From: Sphingobacteriaceae bacterium GW460-11-11-14-LB5
GTDB lineage: Bacteria; Bacteroidota; Bacteroidia; Sphingobacteriales; Sphingobacteriaceae
Assembly (NCBI GenBank): GCA_002151545.1
Contig: CP021237.1
Location: 372,001-436,000, forward strand
Length of the DNA: 64,000 bases
Direction of reading: 5' to 3'
Both the position numbers and the translations under genes were made by a program. The notes below the pieces were generated by a model. The model had not been told where the DNA came from. It searched no databases and saw only the letters and a list, made by a program, of their open reading frames with translations. How positions within the stretch are numbered: position 1 is the stretch's first letter; the number at the start of each line of letters is the position of its first letter. Shown here in pieces: positions 36,252 to 46,063 of this stretch.

Positions 36252-38573
36252 ATGAACCGCAGGCTTATTTATTTAATGCTGTTGTTTTCGGCTATTGTGT
36301 ATGCGATACAGGCATGCAATAGCTCATCAACGAGCCAGATCGCCGAGGAGCAGGTGCCTGATAGCATCAGTTACAATTTTCATGTCAGGCCGATTCTGTC
36401 CGATAAGTGTTTTATCTGCCATGGCCCCGATGCCAATAAACGTGAAGCAGATTTAAGACTGGATATCGCTGAAGAAGCCTATAAAGCTTTGAAAGATAAA
36501 CCTTCAGCGCACGCATTAGTCCCGTTTAAGCCCCTATCCTCTGAACTTTTTTTGCGCATATCTAGTCAGGATTCAACGCAGCTTATGCCTCCTAAATCCT
36601 CTAATCTCAAATTAACCGCACATGAAATTGCCGTCATTGAGAAATGGATCAAGCAAGGCGCTAAATATGAGCGGCACTGGGCCTTTACGCCCCCAAAAAG
36701 TCCGCGGATCCCAAAAGTAGAAAATAAAGCGTGGGCAAAAAATGAAATCGATTATTTCATCCTTCAGAAACTGGAGCAAAAAGGGTTAAAACCAAATGAG
36801 CAGGCAGACAAAGAAAGGTTATTAAAACGCGTCAGCCTCGATCTTACCGGCCTGCCACCGGACATGGAGACAATGAATAAATTTATGGCCGACAATAGTA
36901 GCGATGCCTACGAAAAAGTTGTAGAATCGCTCATTCAGCGCCCGGCATATGGGGAGAAGATGGCATTACATTGGCTGGATGTAGCCCGTTATGCCGATTC
37001 ACACGGTTATCAGGATGATAACTATCGTAGTCAATGGCCCTGGAGGGACTGGGTCATCCATGCATTCAATACCAATATGCCCTACAAGCAGTTTATCACC
37101 TGGCAATTGGCGGGAGATCTGATGCCCAATGCCACCAAAGAGCAGCTACTGGCCACAGGCTTTAACCGCAACCACAAAATCACCGAAGAAGGTGGAGTAA
37201 TAGATGAAGAATACCGCGTTGAATACGTAACAGACCGGGTGAATACCTTTGGCAAAGCCATGCTGGCCGCAACTATTGAATGTGCGCATTGCCACGATCA
37301 TAAGTACGATCCCTTCTCTCAAAAGGAATATTATCAGCTATATGCTTTTTTTAACAATGTTAAAGAAGTCGGACTTCAATCAACTGTAGGTGGTCCCGAA
37401 ACCTATGCGAAAAAGCCACTGATGGAAATCAGCAATGAGGACATCAAAAAGATCCTAAGCTTTGTAAATAAGAAAGATACCAATAGACTGATTGTATCGG
37501 TAATGGGTGATAGAGATACGTTGCGTAAAACCTACATCCTCAACAGGGGTGTTTACGATGCGCATGGACAAGAAGTACAGGCGGGCACCCCGAAATCGTT
37601 GCTCGCTTTCAGCGATAAATATCCCAAAAACCGCTTGGGTTTAACCCAATGGCTTTTCGATAAGCAAAATCCACTTACCGCAAGGGTATTTGTGAATCAG
37701 ATCTGGCAGGAGTTTTTTGGACGCGGCATTGTTAAAACCTCAGGTGATTTTGGGATGCAGGGTGAACTTCCCTCTCATCCGGAGCTGCTGGATTGGCTGG
37801 CTGTAGATTTTATGAACCATGGCTGGAACATCAAACGACTGGTTAAACAGATGGTATCCTCAGCAACTTATCGCCAGTCGGCAATCGTATCCAAAGAGAA
37901 ATTAAAAACCGACCCTGAAAATATTTTGCTCGCACGGGCGCCGCGTTACCGCATCCCGGCGGAATCTATTCGAGATGTGGTACTCGCCAGTAGCGGCTTA
38001 TTGGTGAAAACCATAGGTGGCCCGAGCGTAAAACCTTATCAGCCTGCCGGGCTTTGGGAAGGAGCAACATCCGGGCGGGGTATATTGGCCGCTTACCGGC
38101 AGGATCATGCTGAAGATTTGTACCGCAGGGGCATGTATACCTTTATCAAACGTACAGTTCCACCACCTTCAATGGGTATTTTCGATGCCAGTAACCGCGA
38201 TCAGTGCGAGGTGAAACGCTTAAACACCAACACCCCGCTTCAGGCCCTGGTGATGTTAAATGACCCTACGGTACTGGAGGCTTCACGCGTTCTGGCAGCA
38301 AAGCTTTTACAGGAAAAGAATACGACTGAGGCAAAAATCAGGAAAGCATTCAGGCTGATTGTATGCCGCATGCCGAACGAAAAGGAAATAAAACTGCTCA
38401 TAGCTTATTATGCAGATCAGCAAAAGGTATTTGAGCAGGGGAAAGATGCAGAAAAAGTACTGGCCGTGGGCGAATATCCCCTTGCTAAAAACGTCAATAA
38501 GGTCACACTGGCCGCAATGATGGAGGTGATTACCACCATTTATAATCTAGAGGAAACGATTACAAAAACCTGA
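36252..38573 (+). CDS. PSD1/DUF1549/DUF1553 planctomycete-type cytochrome lipoprotein
   Basis: 773 residues. Lipoprotein signal with AIQAC. A planctomycete cytochrome C domain follows with one heme site C53-F-I-C56-H57, then LRLDIAEEAYKAL and QLMPPKSSNLKLTAHEIAVI. Next come DUF1549 (about 165-370; LLKRVSLDLTGLPPDMETMN, LDVARYADSHGYQDDNYRS, and a second CAHCH site in TIECAHCHDHKYDPF) and DUF1553 (about 450-740; NRLGLTQWLF, ARVFVNQIWQEFFGRGIVKT). This set is abundant in planctomycetes and occurs in glycan-degrading Bacteroidota. Its substrate is unknown. It starts a tight operon: the next start follows after 3 bases. Confidence 0.9.
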   Translation: MNRRLIYLMLLFSAIVYAIQACNSSSTSQIAEEQVPDSISYNFHVRPILSDKCFICHGPDANKREADLRLDIAEEAYKALKDKPSAHALVPFKPLSSELFLRISSQDSTQLMPPKSSNLKLTAHEIAVIEKWIKQGAKYERHWAFTPPKSPRIPKVENKAWAKNEIDYFILQKLEQKGLKPNEQADKERLLKRVSLDLTGLPPDMETMNKFMADNSSDAYEKVVESLIQRPAYGEKMALHWLDVARYADSHGYQDDNYRSQWPWRDWVIHAFNTNMPYKQFITWQLAGDLMPNATKEQLLATGFNRNHKITEEGGVIDEEYRVEYVTDRVNTFGKAMLAATIECAHCHDHKYDPFSQKEYYQLYAFFNNVKEVGLQSTVGGPETYAKKPLMEISNEDIKKILSFVNKKDTNRLIVSVMGDRDTLRKTYILNRGVYDAHGQEVQAGTPKSLLAFSDKYPKNRLGLTQWLFDKQNPLTARVFVNQIWQEFFGRGIVKTSGDFGMQGELPSHPELLDWLAVDFMNHGWNIKRLVKQMVSSATYRQSAIVSKEKLKTDPENILLARAPRYRIPAESIRDVVLASSGLLVKTIGGPSVKPYQPAGLWEGATSGRGILAAYRQDHAEDLYRRGMYTFIKRTVPPPSMGIFDASNRDQCEVKRLNTNTPLQALVMLNDPTVLEASRVLAAKLLQEKNTTEAKIRKAFRLIVCRMPNEKEIKLLIAYYADQQKVFEQGKDAEKVLAVGEYPLAKNVNKVTLAAMMEVITTIYNLEETITKT

Positions 38574-38576
38574 TAT

Positions 38577-40028
38577 ATGGAAAAGGATTTCTTAGAACAT
38601 GGCCTTAACTTTAACAGGCGTCGTTTCCTGTCCAGGCTAAGTTTAGGACTTGGAAGCGTTGCCCTGGGCTCCTTATTAATGCCCGATCTTTTTTCAGGGG
38701 CCCTAGATGATGGCGATATTTTAGCCGGTCTTCCTGATTTTGCACCAAAAGCCAAAAGAGTAATCTACCTGTTCCAGAACGGGGCACCCTCACAGCTGGA
38801 GTCTTTTGATTATAAACCCAAACTCAGGGAGATGATGGGGCAGGAACTTCCGGCATCCATCCGTGCCGGACAGCGGCTTACTGGGATGACGGCCAATCAG
38901 GCATCCTTTCCGCTGGTGGGATCCTATTATGATTTTAAACAATATGGCGAATCCAGGGCGTGGATAAGCGACCTGTTTCCGCATACAGCAAAGGTAGTTG
39001 ATGATATCTGTATCATTAAATCCATGTTTACCGAGGCGATAAACCATGATCCGGCTTTAACTTTCTTTCAAACCGGTGCACAACAAGGCAATAGGCCAAG
39101 TATGGGGGCCTGGCTGAGTTATGGGCTGGGCAGTGAAAATAAGAACCTGCCCGCTTTTACCGTTCTGCTCTCGCGTGGCAAAGGTAACGGGCAAGGGGTA
39201 TACTCGAAATTATGGACTAATGGCTTTTTGGATTCAACCCATCAGGGGGTACACTTCAGCAGTGGTGAAGATCCAGTACTCTACCTTAAGGATCCTGAAG
39301 GACTGAACAGGTTTGAAAGGAGAAAAATGCTCGATAAGCTGGCGGAGATGAACGATCTTTCCTACAAAGAGTTCGGAGATCCGGAGATCAATGCAAAAGT
39401 GCAGCAATATGAAATGGCCTACCGGATGCAGACTGCGGTACCCGAAATCACCGACCTTTCCAAGGAACCGGATGATATCATCAAACTCTATGGATCAGAT
39501 TGCCTGGTACCGGGAACCTTTGCAGCCAATTGTCTGCTTGCCAGAAAACTAAGTGAAAACGGTGTCCGCTTTGTACAGCTCTACCATCAGGGATGGGACC
39601 AGCATGGAAACCTGCCTAACGAAATGGCCGGGCAGGCAAAAGATGTAGATCAGGCTTCTGCTGCATTGATTACCGATTTAAAGCAACGCGGGTTATTGGA
39701 CGAAACCCTGGTGATTTGGGGAGGTGAATTTGGCAGAACCAATTACTCTCAGGGTAAAATGACCAAAGATAATTACGGACGCGACCATCATCCACGCTGT
39801 TTTAGCATATGGATGGCCGGTGGAGGGGTAAAACCCGGGATCGTGCATGGCGAATCAGATGAATTTGGTTACAACATCATTAAAGACCCTGTACATGTGC
39901 ATGATTTTCAGGCTACCGTTCTGCACCAACTCGGATTAAACCACGAGAAACTGATATTCAAACATCTGGGCCGCCGTTACAGGCTGACCGATGTATCCGG
40001 TAAGGTAATCAATGACATTTTAATATAG
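38577..40028 (+). CDS. DUF1501 (sulfatase-like fold) protein with Tat signal
   Basis: 483 residues. A twin-arginine signal is visible (NRRRFLSRLSLGLGSVAL), so it is probably exported folded. The body is DUF1501, an alkaline-phosphatase/sulfatase superfamily fold (RVIYLFQNGAPSQLESFDYK; QLYHQGWDQHGNLPNEM; VIWGGEFGRTNYSQGKM; DHHPRCFSIWMAGGGVKPG). Metal-binding His and Asp residues appear in WDQHGN and GRDHHP. DUF1501 genes pair with DUF1553 genes across planctomycetes and Bacteroidota; what the pair does is not known. It lies between the DUF1553 gene (3 bases) and the propeller gene (9 bases). Confidence 0.9.
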   Translation: MEKDFLEHGLNFNRRRFLSRLSLGLGSVALGSLLMPDLFSGALDDGDILAGLPDFAPKAKRVIYLFQNGAPSQLESFDYKPKLREMMGQELPASIRAGQRLTGMTANQASFPLVGSYYDFKQYGESRAWISDLFPHTAKVVDDICIIKSMFTEAINHDPALTFFQTGAQQGNRPSMGAWLSYGLGSENKNLPAFTVLLSRGKGNGQGVYSKLWTNGFLDSTHQGVHFSSGEDPVLYLKDPEGLNRFERRKMLDKLAEMNDLSYKEFGDPEINAKVQQYEMAYRMQTAVPEITDLSKEPDDIIKLYGSDCLVPGTFAANCLLARKLSENGVRFVQLYHQGWDQHGNLPNEMAGQAKDVDQASAALITDLKQRGLLDETLVIWGGEFGRTNYSQGKMTKDNYGRDHHPRCFSIWMAGGGVKPGIVHGESDEFGYNIIKDPVHVHDFQATVLHQLGLNHEKLIFKHLGRRYRLTDVSGKVINDILI

Positions 40029-40037
40029 ACTCCGTTT

Positions 40038-41063
40038 ATGGACAGAAGAAAATTTATAAAGCATACTACAGTAGTTTCAGCAAGTTTTTTTATTGCCAAA
40101 GATCTGCTGGCAAAACCTAAAGGACCTGTATACGGACATAATACCATGCGTTATATGCTGGATACCAAGTGGGGACAATTGAATCCTCTGCAACATCCGG
40201 TAAACGATTGTCATGAGATGGTGCAGGATGCTAAAGGAAGGATTATCCTGCTGACCAACGAGACCAAAAACAATATTCTCATTTATAATAAATCAGGAAA
40301 ACTGCTTGACTCATGGGGACATGAATTTCCTGGTGGCCATGGGCTTACCCTGGCAAAAGAAAACGGGAAAGAATTTCTTTTTATCACCGATACAGCGCGC
40401 CATCAAGTCTATAAAACCACATTGGATGGCAAGATCCTGATGACTATTGACTACCCGATGGAAACCGGGCTGTATAAAAAGAAAGAGGAATTTGTGCCTA
40501 CTGAAACCGCAGTAGCTGATAACGGCGATTTTTTTATTGCAGACGGTTATGGTCAGCAGTATGTATTTCATTATAGTGCCGATGGTAAATTACTCAGTTA
40601 TTTCGGGGGCAGGGGAACGGAAACCAAACATCTTGACAATGCACATGGTGTGTGTATTGATAAACGAAGTGGAACACCATCGTTACTGGTCACAGACCGT
40701 ACCCGCAACTGTTTTAAACGTTTTGATCTGCAAGGTAACCTGAAAGAAGTTATCACCCTCCCGGGCGCCTGTGTTTGCAGACCGGTGATCAAAAATGATT
40801 ACCTGTATGCAGCGGTATTACGCTCACCTGATCTGGGTAAGGATGGAAGCGGCTTTATGACCATTTTGGATAAAAACAATAAAGTGATATCCAATGTTGG
40901 CGGAACGCTCCCGGTTTACAAAGATGGTGTATTGCAGCCAATGGCCCAGGCCGAAAAGATATTGTTGAATCCACATGATGTCTGCGTGGATAATGATGAA
41001 AACCTTTATGTAGCGCAGTGGGCATCAGGAAAAGTTTATCCTTACAAATTCACACGCATATAA
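40038..41063 (+). CDS. NHL-type beta-propeller protein with Tat-like signal
   Basis: 341 residues. The N-terminus has a twin-arginine pattern (MDRRKFIKHTTVVSASFFIA). Six-bladed propeller repeats follow (GRIILLTNETKNNILIYNKS; GDFFIADGYGQQYVFHYSAD; GTPSLLVTDRTRNCFKRFD; NPHDVCVDNDENLYVAQWAS). Related domains occur in peptidyl-glycine lyase-like and NHL proteins and may bind a ligand or act as a lyase or hydrolase. Here the role is undefined. The stop overlaps the next start (TAATG), which indicates coupled translation in the cytochrome operon. Confidence 0.88.
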   Translation: MDRRKFIKHTTVVSASFFIAKDLLAKPKGPVYGHNTMRYMLDTKWGQLNPLQHPVNDCHEMVQDAKGRIILLTNETKNNILIYNKSGKLLDSWGHEFPGGHGLTLAKENGKEFLFITDTARHQVYKTTLDGKILMTIDYPMETGLYKKKEEFVPTETAVADNGDFFIADGYGQQYVFHYSADGKLLSYFGGRGTETKHLDNAHGVCIDKRSGTPSLLVTDRTRNCFKRFDLQGNLKEVITLPGACVCRPVIKNDYLYAAVLRSPDLGKDGSGFMTILDKNNKVISNVGGTLPVYKDGVLQPMAQAEKILLNPHDVCVDNDENLYVAQWASGKVYPYKFTRI

Positions 41064-43225
41064 TGAAGATCACACTCAAGGGTTTTGCAGAGAATGTGCT
41101 GTTCATGGCAAATGCCTTTATTATTTTTCTGCTGGTCTTTGGCAACAGGATTGCAGTGCCGTATTGGTTACAGCCTCTGGGAAGAATGCATCCTATGGTA
41201 TTACATTTTCCGATCGTTATTTTGCTATTGGCGATGCTGCTGGAGTTTTTCCGTTTTAAAGATACCTATGCCAAAGAAAAACTCTACCATGATTTTACTT
41301 CCTGGCTACTGCTTGCTGGTACCCTTTTTTCTGCAGTAACCGTTATCATGGGGCTATTCCTCTCTAAAGAGGAAGGGTATTCCGGAAATATATTGCAATG
41401 GCACAAATGGACGGGTGTTAGTATCGTTTTCATCACCACCTTTATTTATTACTGCAGGAATGCTGCCTGGTATAAACTGCCCGTGGCAAGAGGCGGTGCT
41501 GTGCTTACCATACTTTCTGTAATCCTAGCGGGCCATTATGGTGCGGCGTTGACCCATGGAGACAATTTCGTGCTCGAACCGGTAAGTAGCCCTGCAGAAA
41601 GCGCTAAAGTTCCACTGGAGCAGGCAAAAGTATTTGAAGATGTGGTGATGCCGATATTTTCTCAGAAATGTCTAAGTTGTCACAATATCGAAAAGGCTAA
41701 AGGCAATCTGATCATGGATAATGCCCAGGCAATTCTTAAAGGCGGGAAAACGGGGAAGCTGTTTGTGCCCGGCAAACCCGAGCTTAGTTTGCTAATAGAA
41801 CGGATACACCTGCCATTGGATGAAAAAAAACATATGCCTCCAAGAGGAAAATCCCAATTGACCGAAAAAGAAATACAGCTTTTGAAACTTTGGGTAAAAA
41901 ACAATGCCGAAATGAAGAAGAAAGTCGTGGACTTGCCTGCAACTGATTCTTTAAGGTTATTGGCAACGACCTTTTTGGCTCCTGTTGAGACTCCCGAAGA
42001 GAAATTCGAATTTGCTGCAGCAGATGAAAGCACTGTTAAAAAGTTAAACAATAACTACAGGAATGTCTATTCCTTAGCGAAGGAATCACCGGCACTGGCG
42101 GTGAATATTTATAATAAAAGTGTTTATAAACCGTCGGTGTTAAAGGAACTCAGTGAGGTCAAAAAACAGATCATATCCTTAAACTTAAGCGGCATGCCGG
42201 TAAGCGATGATGACCTGAAAATCATCTCCGGCTTCGAAAACCTGCGTAAATTGAACCTGAATTTTACGAACATCACAGGAACGGGATTAAAACATTTGGT
42301 CATCTTGCCTCATTTAAATGCATTGTCGCTCTCTGGTACCAAAGTCAGTTATAATCTTGTCAAACAGGTTTTGAATATGGGTGGACTCAGGCAGCTGACT
42401 TTATGGAACACGGGTTTAAGTGAGGCAGAAGTGTCTCAGCTACAAAAAATAAACAAGAACCTGACTGTAGTAACTGGTTTTAAGGATGATGGAAAACACC
42501 CCGTTAAATTAAATAAGCCACGCCTAAATACGGATATAACAGTTTTCAAAGATGCCATTACCCTGCAGATGAAACACCTGATCAACGGGGTTAAAATCAG
42601 GTATACTACAGATGGAACTGAACCTGACAGCCTGAAATCTCCTATCTATAACAAGGAAATTGTCCTGAGCGGGAATACAACCATAAAGGCTAAAGCATAT
42701 AAAGCCGGCTGGTATGGCAGTGATGTGCTGGTCGCTAATTTTTACAGGAGCACCTATAAACCCGATAGCATATCATTTTTATTGCCGGCCAATGAGAAAT
42801 ACAGGGCCGGTGGAGCAAAGGTTTTGATCGACAATCAATTGGGAGATTATGATTTCAACCTGGGTAAGTGGATCGCTTTCAGGGAAAATAATATGGAGGC
42901 GATGCTGTATTTTAAGCAACCCGTAACCCTGCAGTCGATAACCTTACATGTGATGAAGCAGATACAACCGTACATATTCCCACCTACCGATGTGGAGGTA
43001 TGGGGTGGGGCAACTCAGAATAAACTGCATTTATTGGGAAGGTTAAGACCCGATATCCCCAAAAAAATGGAGGAACGGGAGTTCATTAAAATTGAGGCTA
43101 AGTTCAAGTCTCAGCGTATTTCCTGTCTGAAAATTGTGGCCAAAAACCTCAAGAAACTACCTGAATGGCATCCGGCTAAGGGACAACCAGCCTGGCTCTT
43201 TGTAGATGAGCTATTTCTGAATTAA
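41063..43225 (+). CDS. membrane cytochrome with LRR and chitobiase-like C-terminal domain
   Basis: 720 residues from the ATG overlapping the previous stop (the frame is open 15 codons further up). An N-terminal membrane block of about five helices (about 12-175; GRMHPMVLHFPIVILLLAML is the DUF2231-type motif) is followed by a cytochrome domain with heme site C203-L-S-C206-H207 and MPPRGKSQLTEKEIQLLKLW. Leucine-rich repeats come next (about 355-470; ISLNLSGMPVSDDDLKIISG). A CHB_HEX_C-like domain (GVKIRYTTDGTEPDSLKSPI) and a beta-sandwich complete it. It looks like the membrane electron acceptor and glycan- or protein-binding partner of the module. Confidence 0.88.
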   Translation: MKITLKGFAENVLFMANAFIIFLLVFGNRIAVPYWLQPLGRMHPMVLHFPIVILLLAMLLEFFRFKDTYAKEKLYHDFTSWLLLAGTLFSAVTVIMGLFLSKEEGYSGNILQWHKWTGVSIVFITTFIYYCRNAAWYKLPVARGGAVLTILSVILAGHYGAALTHGDNFVLEPVSSPAESAKVPLEQAKVFEDVVMPIFSQKCLSCHNIEKAKGNLIMDNAQAILKGGKTGKLFVPGKPELSLLIERIHLPLDEKKHMPPRGKSQLTEKEIQLLKLWVKNNAEMKKKVVDLPATDSLRLLATTFLAPVETPEEKFEFAAADESTVKKLNNNYRNVYSLAKESPALAVNIYNKSVYKPSVLKELSEVKKQIISLNLSGMPVSDDDLKIISGFENLRKLNLNFTNITGTGLKHLVILPHLNALSLSGTKVSYNLVKQVLNMGGLRQLTLWNTGLSEAEVSQLQKINKNLTVVTGFKDDGKHPVKLNKPRLNTDITVFKDAITLQMKHLINGVKIRYTTDGTEPDSLKSPIYNKEIVLSGNTTIKAKAYKAGWYGSDVLVANFYRSTYKPDSISFLLPANEKYRAGGAKVLIDNQLGDYDFNLGKWIAFRENNMEAMLYFKQPVTLQSITLHVMKQIQPYIFPPTDVEVWGGATQNKLHLLGRLRPDIPKKMEEREFIKIEAKFKSQRISCLKIVAKNLKKLPEWHPAKGQPAWLFVDELFLN

Positions 43226-43276
43226 GAAAAAAACTTTTGTTCATTCCAAAATTAAAACCAATATAAACCTAAACAT

Positions 43277-44547
43277 ATGCTTAACATTCAAACGACCAAA
43301 CTATTCTGGGCAAGCTGCCTGGCATTATTGGTAACTTCCCTTTCCTTCGGTATCCGTGCGGGGATCATGAACCAGCTGGGGACCGATTTTCAATTAAGTA
43401 CCAGCCAATTGGGCACCATTACAGCTGCGGCCTTCTGGGGATTTCCGCTGGCTATTGTGGTTGGAGGATTTGTAGTTGATATGATCGGCATGAAACGTTT
43501 GCTGGTGATGGCCTTTATCTTTCATCTGGTCGGAATCGTCCTCACTATTTTTGCCCAGGGTTACTGGAGCCTGTTTTTATCTACCCTATTGATCGGTATA
43601 GCCAACGGTACGGTAGAGGCCGCCTGTAATCCGCTGGTTGCTGCTTTGTACCCGGAAAATAAAACCACTCGCTTAAATCATTTTCACCTGTGGTTTCCTG
43701 GAGGTATTGTGATTGGCACTTTGCTGGTGACCTTGTTTGTCCAACTCGGACTGGGCTGGAAAGTGCAGGTTGCCATGATGATTATCCCTACTTTGATTTA
43801 CGGGTACCTGTTTTCAAAACTGGATTTTCCGGTTACCGAAAGGTATCCTCTGGTTATTCCAGTTCAGATATGTATAAAGCAGTACTTTCGCCATTGTTTA
43901 TCTTTATGTTCATTTGCATGTTCGGTACCGCCATTACCGAGTTGTTTACTGGTCAATGGATCGGTTTACTACTCAAAAACGTAACGGACAATGCTATTTT
44001 ATTACTCACCCTGACTACCGGAATTATGGTAATCGGCCGCGGTTTTGCCGAACCTGTGGTTCACCGTCTTGCTCCTCAGGGTGTATTGCTCTTATCAGCA
44101 ATATTTGCTGCGGCTGGGCTTTACATGTTGAGCACTTTTACCGGAAATTCCGTTTTCTTCGCTGCCATTATCTTCGGTATAGGTGTTTGTTATTTCTGGC
44201 CAACGATGATCGGTTTTGTAGCTGAGAATGTTCCGAAATCGGGAGCGCTGGGCCTAAACCTGATGGGCGGGGCAGGGATGTTTGCGGTTTCTATTTATAC
44301 GATGTTTATGGGAAGTTTTTACGATAACCTGATCGTTAAACATTTACCTTCCGGAGCCTCGCTTGACACTTATTTAAAAGCGCCGGAAAGTTCTGCATCA
44401 GGGCAGGCGCTGGCCAATGCTAAAAATCTGGCAGGCCCTGAAATCCTGCAGGCTACACTAATTATCCCTGTAATATTGATCGTAGCTTTCGGCGGACTAG
44501 TGATATATCTTCGTTCACGAAAAAAGAGCAGATCCTTAGCTTTATAA
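43277..44547 (+). pseudogene. MFS transporter, frameshifted
   Basis: Two overlapping frames together spell one 12-helix MFS protein of about 423 residues. The first (from 43277) gives helices 1-6 up to FPVTER at 43843; the second (open to 44547) resumes with VSSGYSSSDMYKAVLSPLFI. Adding one G at the AGG-TA junction (about 43842-43843) restores a continuous frame. So either one base was lost in this strain or the base is a sequencing error. The opening SFGIRAGIMNQLGTDFQLST and the loop ENKTTRLNHFHLWFPGGI are typical of sugar or metabolite symporters. It follows the cytochrome operon by 51 bases and may import its product. Confidence 0.85.
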
Positions 44548-44602
44548 TTAAAATGTAATTGACTTTATAAGATCACCGTTCTTATCGGTGAGAAACATAA
44601 TG

Positions 44603-44642
44603 GCTACAAGTCGATGATCCTAATTCCATCCTCACTTGTAGC
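44603..44642. terminator. possible bidirectional terminator
   Basis: Perfect 9-bp arms GCTACAAGT and ACTTGTAGC with a 22-base loop lie between the convergent MFS and PepE genes. A smaller hairpin CACCG/CGGTG precedes it. The T-runs are weak on both strands. Confidence 0.35.
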
Positions 44643-44669
44643 TATTTAGCGTTTTATTTAAATTGCCAA

Positions 44670-45365
44670 TTACAATAACGAACTACCTGGTGAAAGCTCA
44701 TATGGGGCTTTGCCTGTTTCAAAAATCCTGGTATCTTCACTTCCCTGCGTAGTAATTTCCTTTCCCAAAATCCTGATCCAGTTGCCCTCGCGTAGTCCAA
44801 CTACCTTTATTTCGTTCTGCGTTAGAAACTCCATGATCCTGGTTTCTCTGGTTTCCCCGTTATGTTTTAACTCCGGATTTGGATCAAGGTAATGCGGGTT
44901 AAGGTTGAAAGGAACCAGGCCCATGCAATCAAAAGAAGGAGGATACACAATCGGCATATCATTGGTGGTTTTCATATTCAGGCCGCCAATATTGCTTCCG
45001 GCGCTACAACCCAAATAAGGTTTGCCCAGTTTAATGTTTTCACTTAAGGGACTCATCAGTCCCAACTCATGCAGGGTTTTGACCAGCAGAAAAGTATTAC
45101 CACCACCGGTAAAAAAGCCTTTGGCAGGATGGATGGCCACAATAGGGTCATTAAATTCGTGCAGGCCTTTAACGCTGATATTAAGTTTTGAGAAAAAATC
45201 GCGGGCTTTGGTTGTGTATTCTTCATGCGAAATACCTCCCGGCCTAGCAAAAGGAATAAATATAATTTCATCTACCCCGGAAAAGAGCGTAATAAGCTCA
45301 TCTTTTAGGTATTCCAGATAATTGCCGCCAAACAGCGTAGAGGTAGAGGCCAGGATAACATTCAT
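44670..45365 (-). CDS. pepE: dipeptidase E (peptidase family S51)
   Basis: 231 residues from the ATG at 45365 (MNVILASTSTLFGGNY), close to the 229 residues of the enterobacterial enzyme; the TTG further up is not needed. The nucleophile Ser lies in YLGCSAGSNIGG, and the preceding FTGGGNTFLLVKTLHELGL loop and the later PHYLDPNPELKHNGETRETR match family S51. It hydrolyses dipeptides with N-terminal Asp in the cytoplasm. Single gene, convergent with the MFS gene. Confidence 0.92.
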   Translation of the reverse strand: MNVILASTSTLFGGNYLEYLKDELITLFSGVDEIIFIPFARPGGISHEEYTTKARDFFSKLNISVKGLHEFNDPIVAIHPAKGFFTGGGNTFLLVKTLHELGLMSPLSENIKLGKPYLGCSAGSNIGGLNMKTTNDMPIVYPPSFDCMGLVPFNLNPHYLDPNPELKHNGETRETRIMEFLTQNEIKVVGLREGNWIRILGKEITTQGSEDTRIFETGKAPYELSPGSSLL

Positions 45366-45466
45366 TTTGTTTTGGATTGCTTTCAGCAATTATACTATTT
45401 TTCCAATAAAATAGTTGTCCTTTACAATATGCTTAAAACGTGTTCTCTTGATGCTTCAAATAAAAA

Positions 45467-45862
45467 CTAATGCTGGGTGTTAGGCAGCCCTGTCGCAGAA
45501 AAATATCTCCTTCGCTCATTTATCCACCCTTTTAGCTTTGGGAAAACATACAGGATTGCAAATGCCAGTATGGAAATAACCACCTGTAGTGAGAGGTTTA
45601 TCTTGGTCACCGGGCTAATATCTGCTTCACCCATTACAATGAACAGGCGGTATATGCTCCTGATAATAATTAAGACCAGCAAATATTTGCTCCATTGGAA
45701 CCTGCGTTTGATTAGGATAAAAAGCAGATAGCGCGTGATAAGGATCGATATAAAAATAACCAGTTCCTGCGTACTCTTATAATCGTAGAAAAAGAGATTT
45801 ACGATGCCGATTAAAAAAGTAATTAAAATAAGATTTGAAGATAAGGAATACTTATTCTTCAT
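45467..45862 (-). CDS. small four-helix membrane protein, unknown
   Basis: 131 residues from the ATG at 45862; a GTG six codons further up is a weaker choice. Four transmembrane helices are visible (about 9-27, 31-49, 58-76, 88-108), with a basic cytoplasmic loop (IKRRFQWSK) and a soluble basic tail (INERRRYFSATGLP). I do not recognise a family. It lies just past the terminator of the polysaccharide locus, so it is transcribed separately although it is the nearest neighbour. Confidence 0.6.
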   Translation of the reverse strand: MKNKYSLSSNLILITFLIGIVNLFFYDYKSTQELVIFISILITRYLLFILIKRRFQWSKYLLVLIIIRSIYRLFIVMGEADISPVTKINLSLQVVISILAFAILYVFPKLKGWINERRRYFSATGLPNTQH

Positions 45863-46000
45863 TAATTTAAAATTTATCACTTAACTAGGTTTAGGACGAC
45901 AGACTGTACAAATGTCTAGATAATTTTTTTATATCAGGTAATTTCTTGTGCCAAAGAAATGTAAATCTGTTGATATTTATCAATATAATGAGTTGACGAC

Positions 46001-46035
46001 AAAAAAAAGCGGATTACTTTTTTTGTAATCCGCTT
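46001..46035 (-). terminator. strong terminator closing the polysaccharide locus
   Basis: An 11-bp stem AAGCGGATTAC/GTAATCCGCTT with a 7-base loop is followed on the minus strand by a T-run (complement of 46001-46008). It lies about 30 bases after the acetyltransferase stop and in the right orientation to end the long glycan transcript. Confidence 0.92.
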
Positions 46036-46063
46036 AAGCTATTCTGTTTAGGTTAAAGTATTA

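Noticed and set aside
45467..45862. Small membrane protein as an exosortase target
   Set aside because: It has four helices and no C-terminal motif-helix-basic pattern; its last helix is followed by a long soluble tail.
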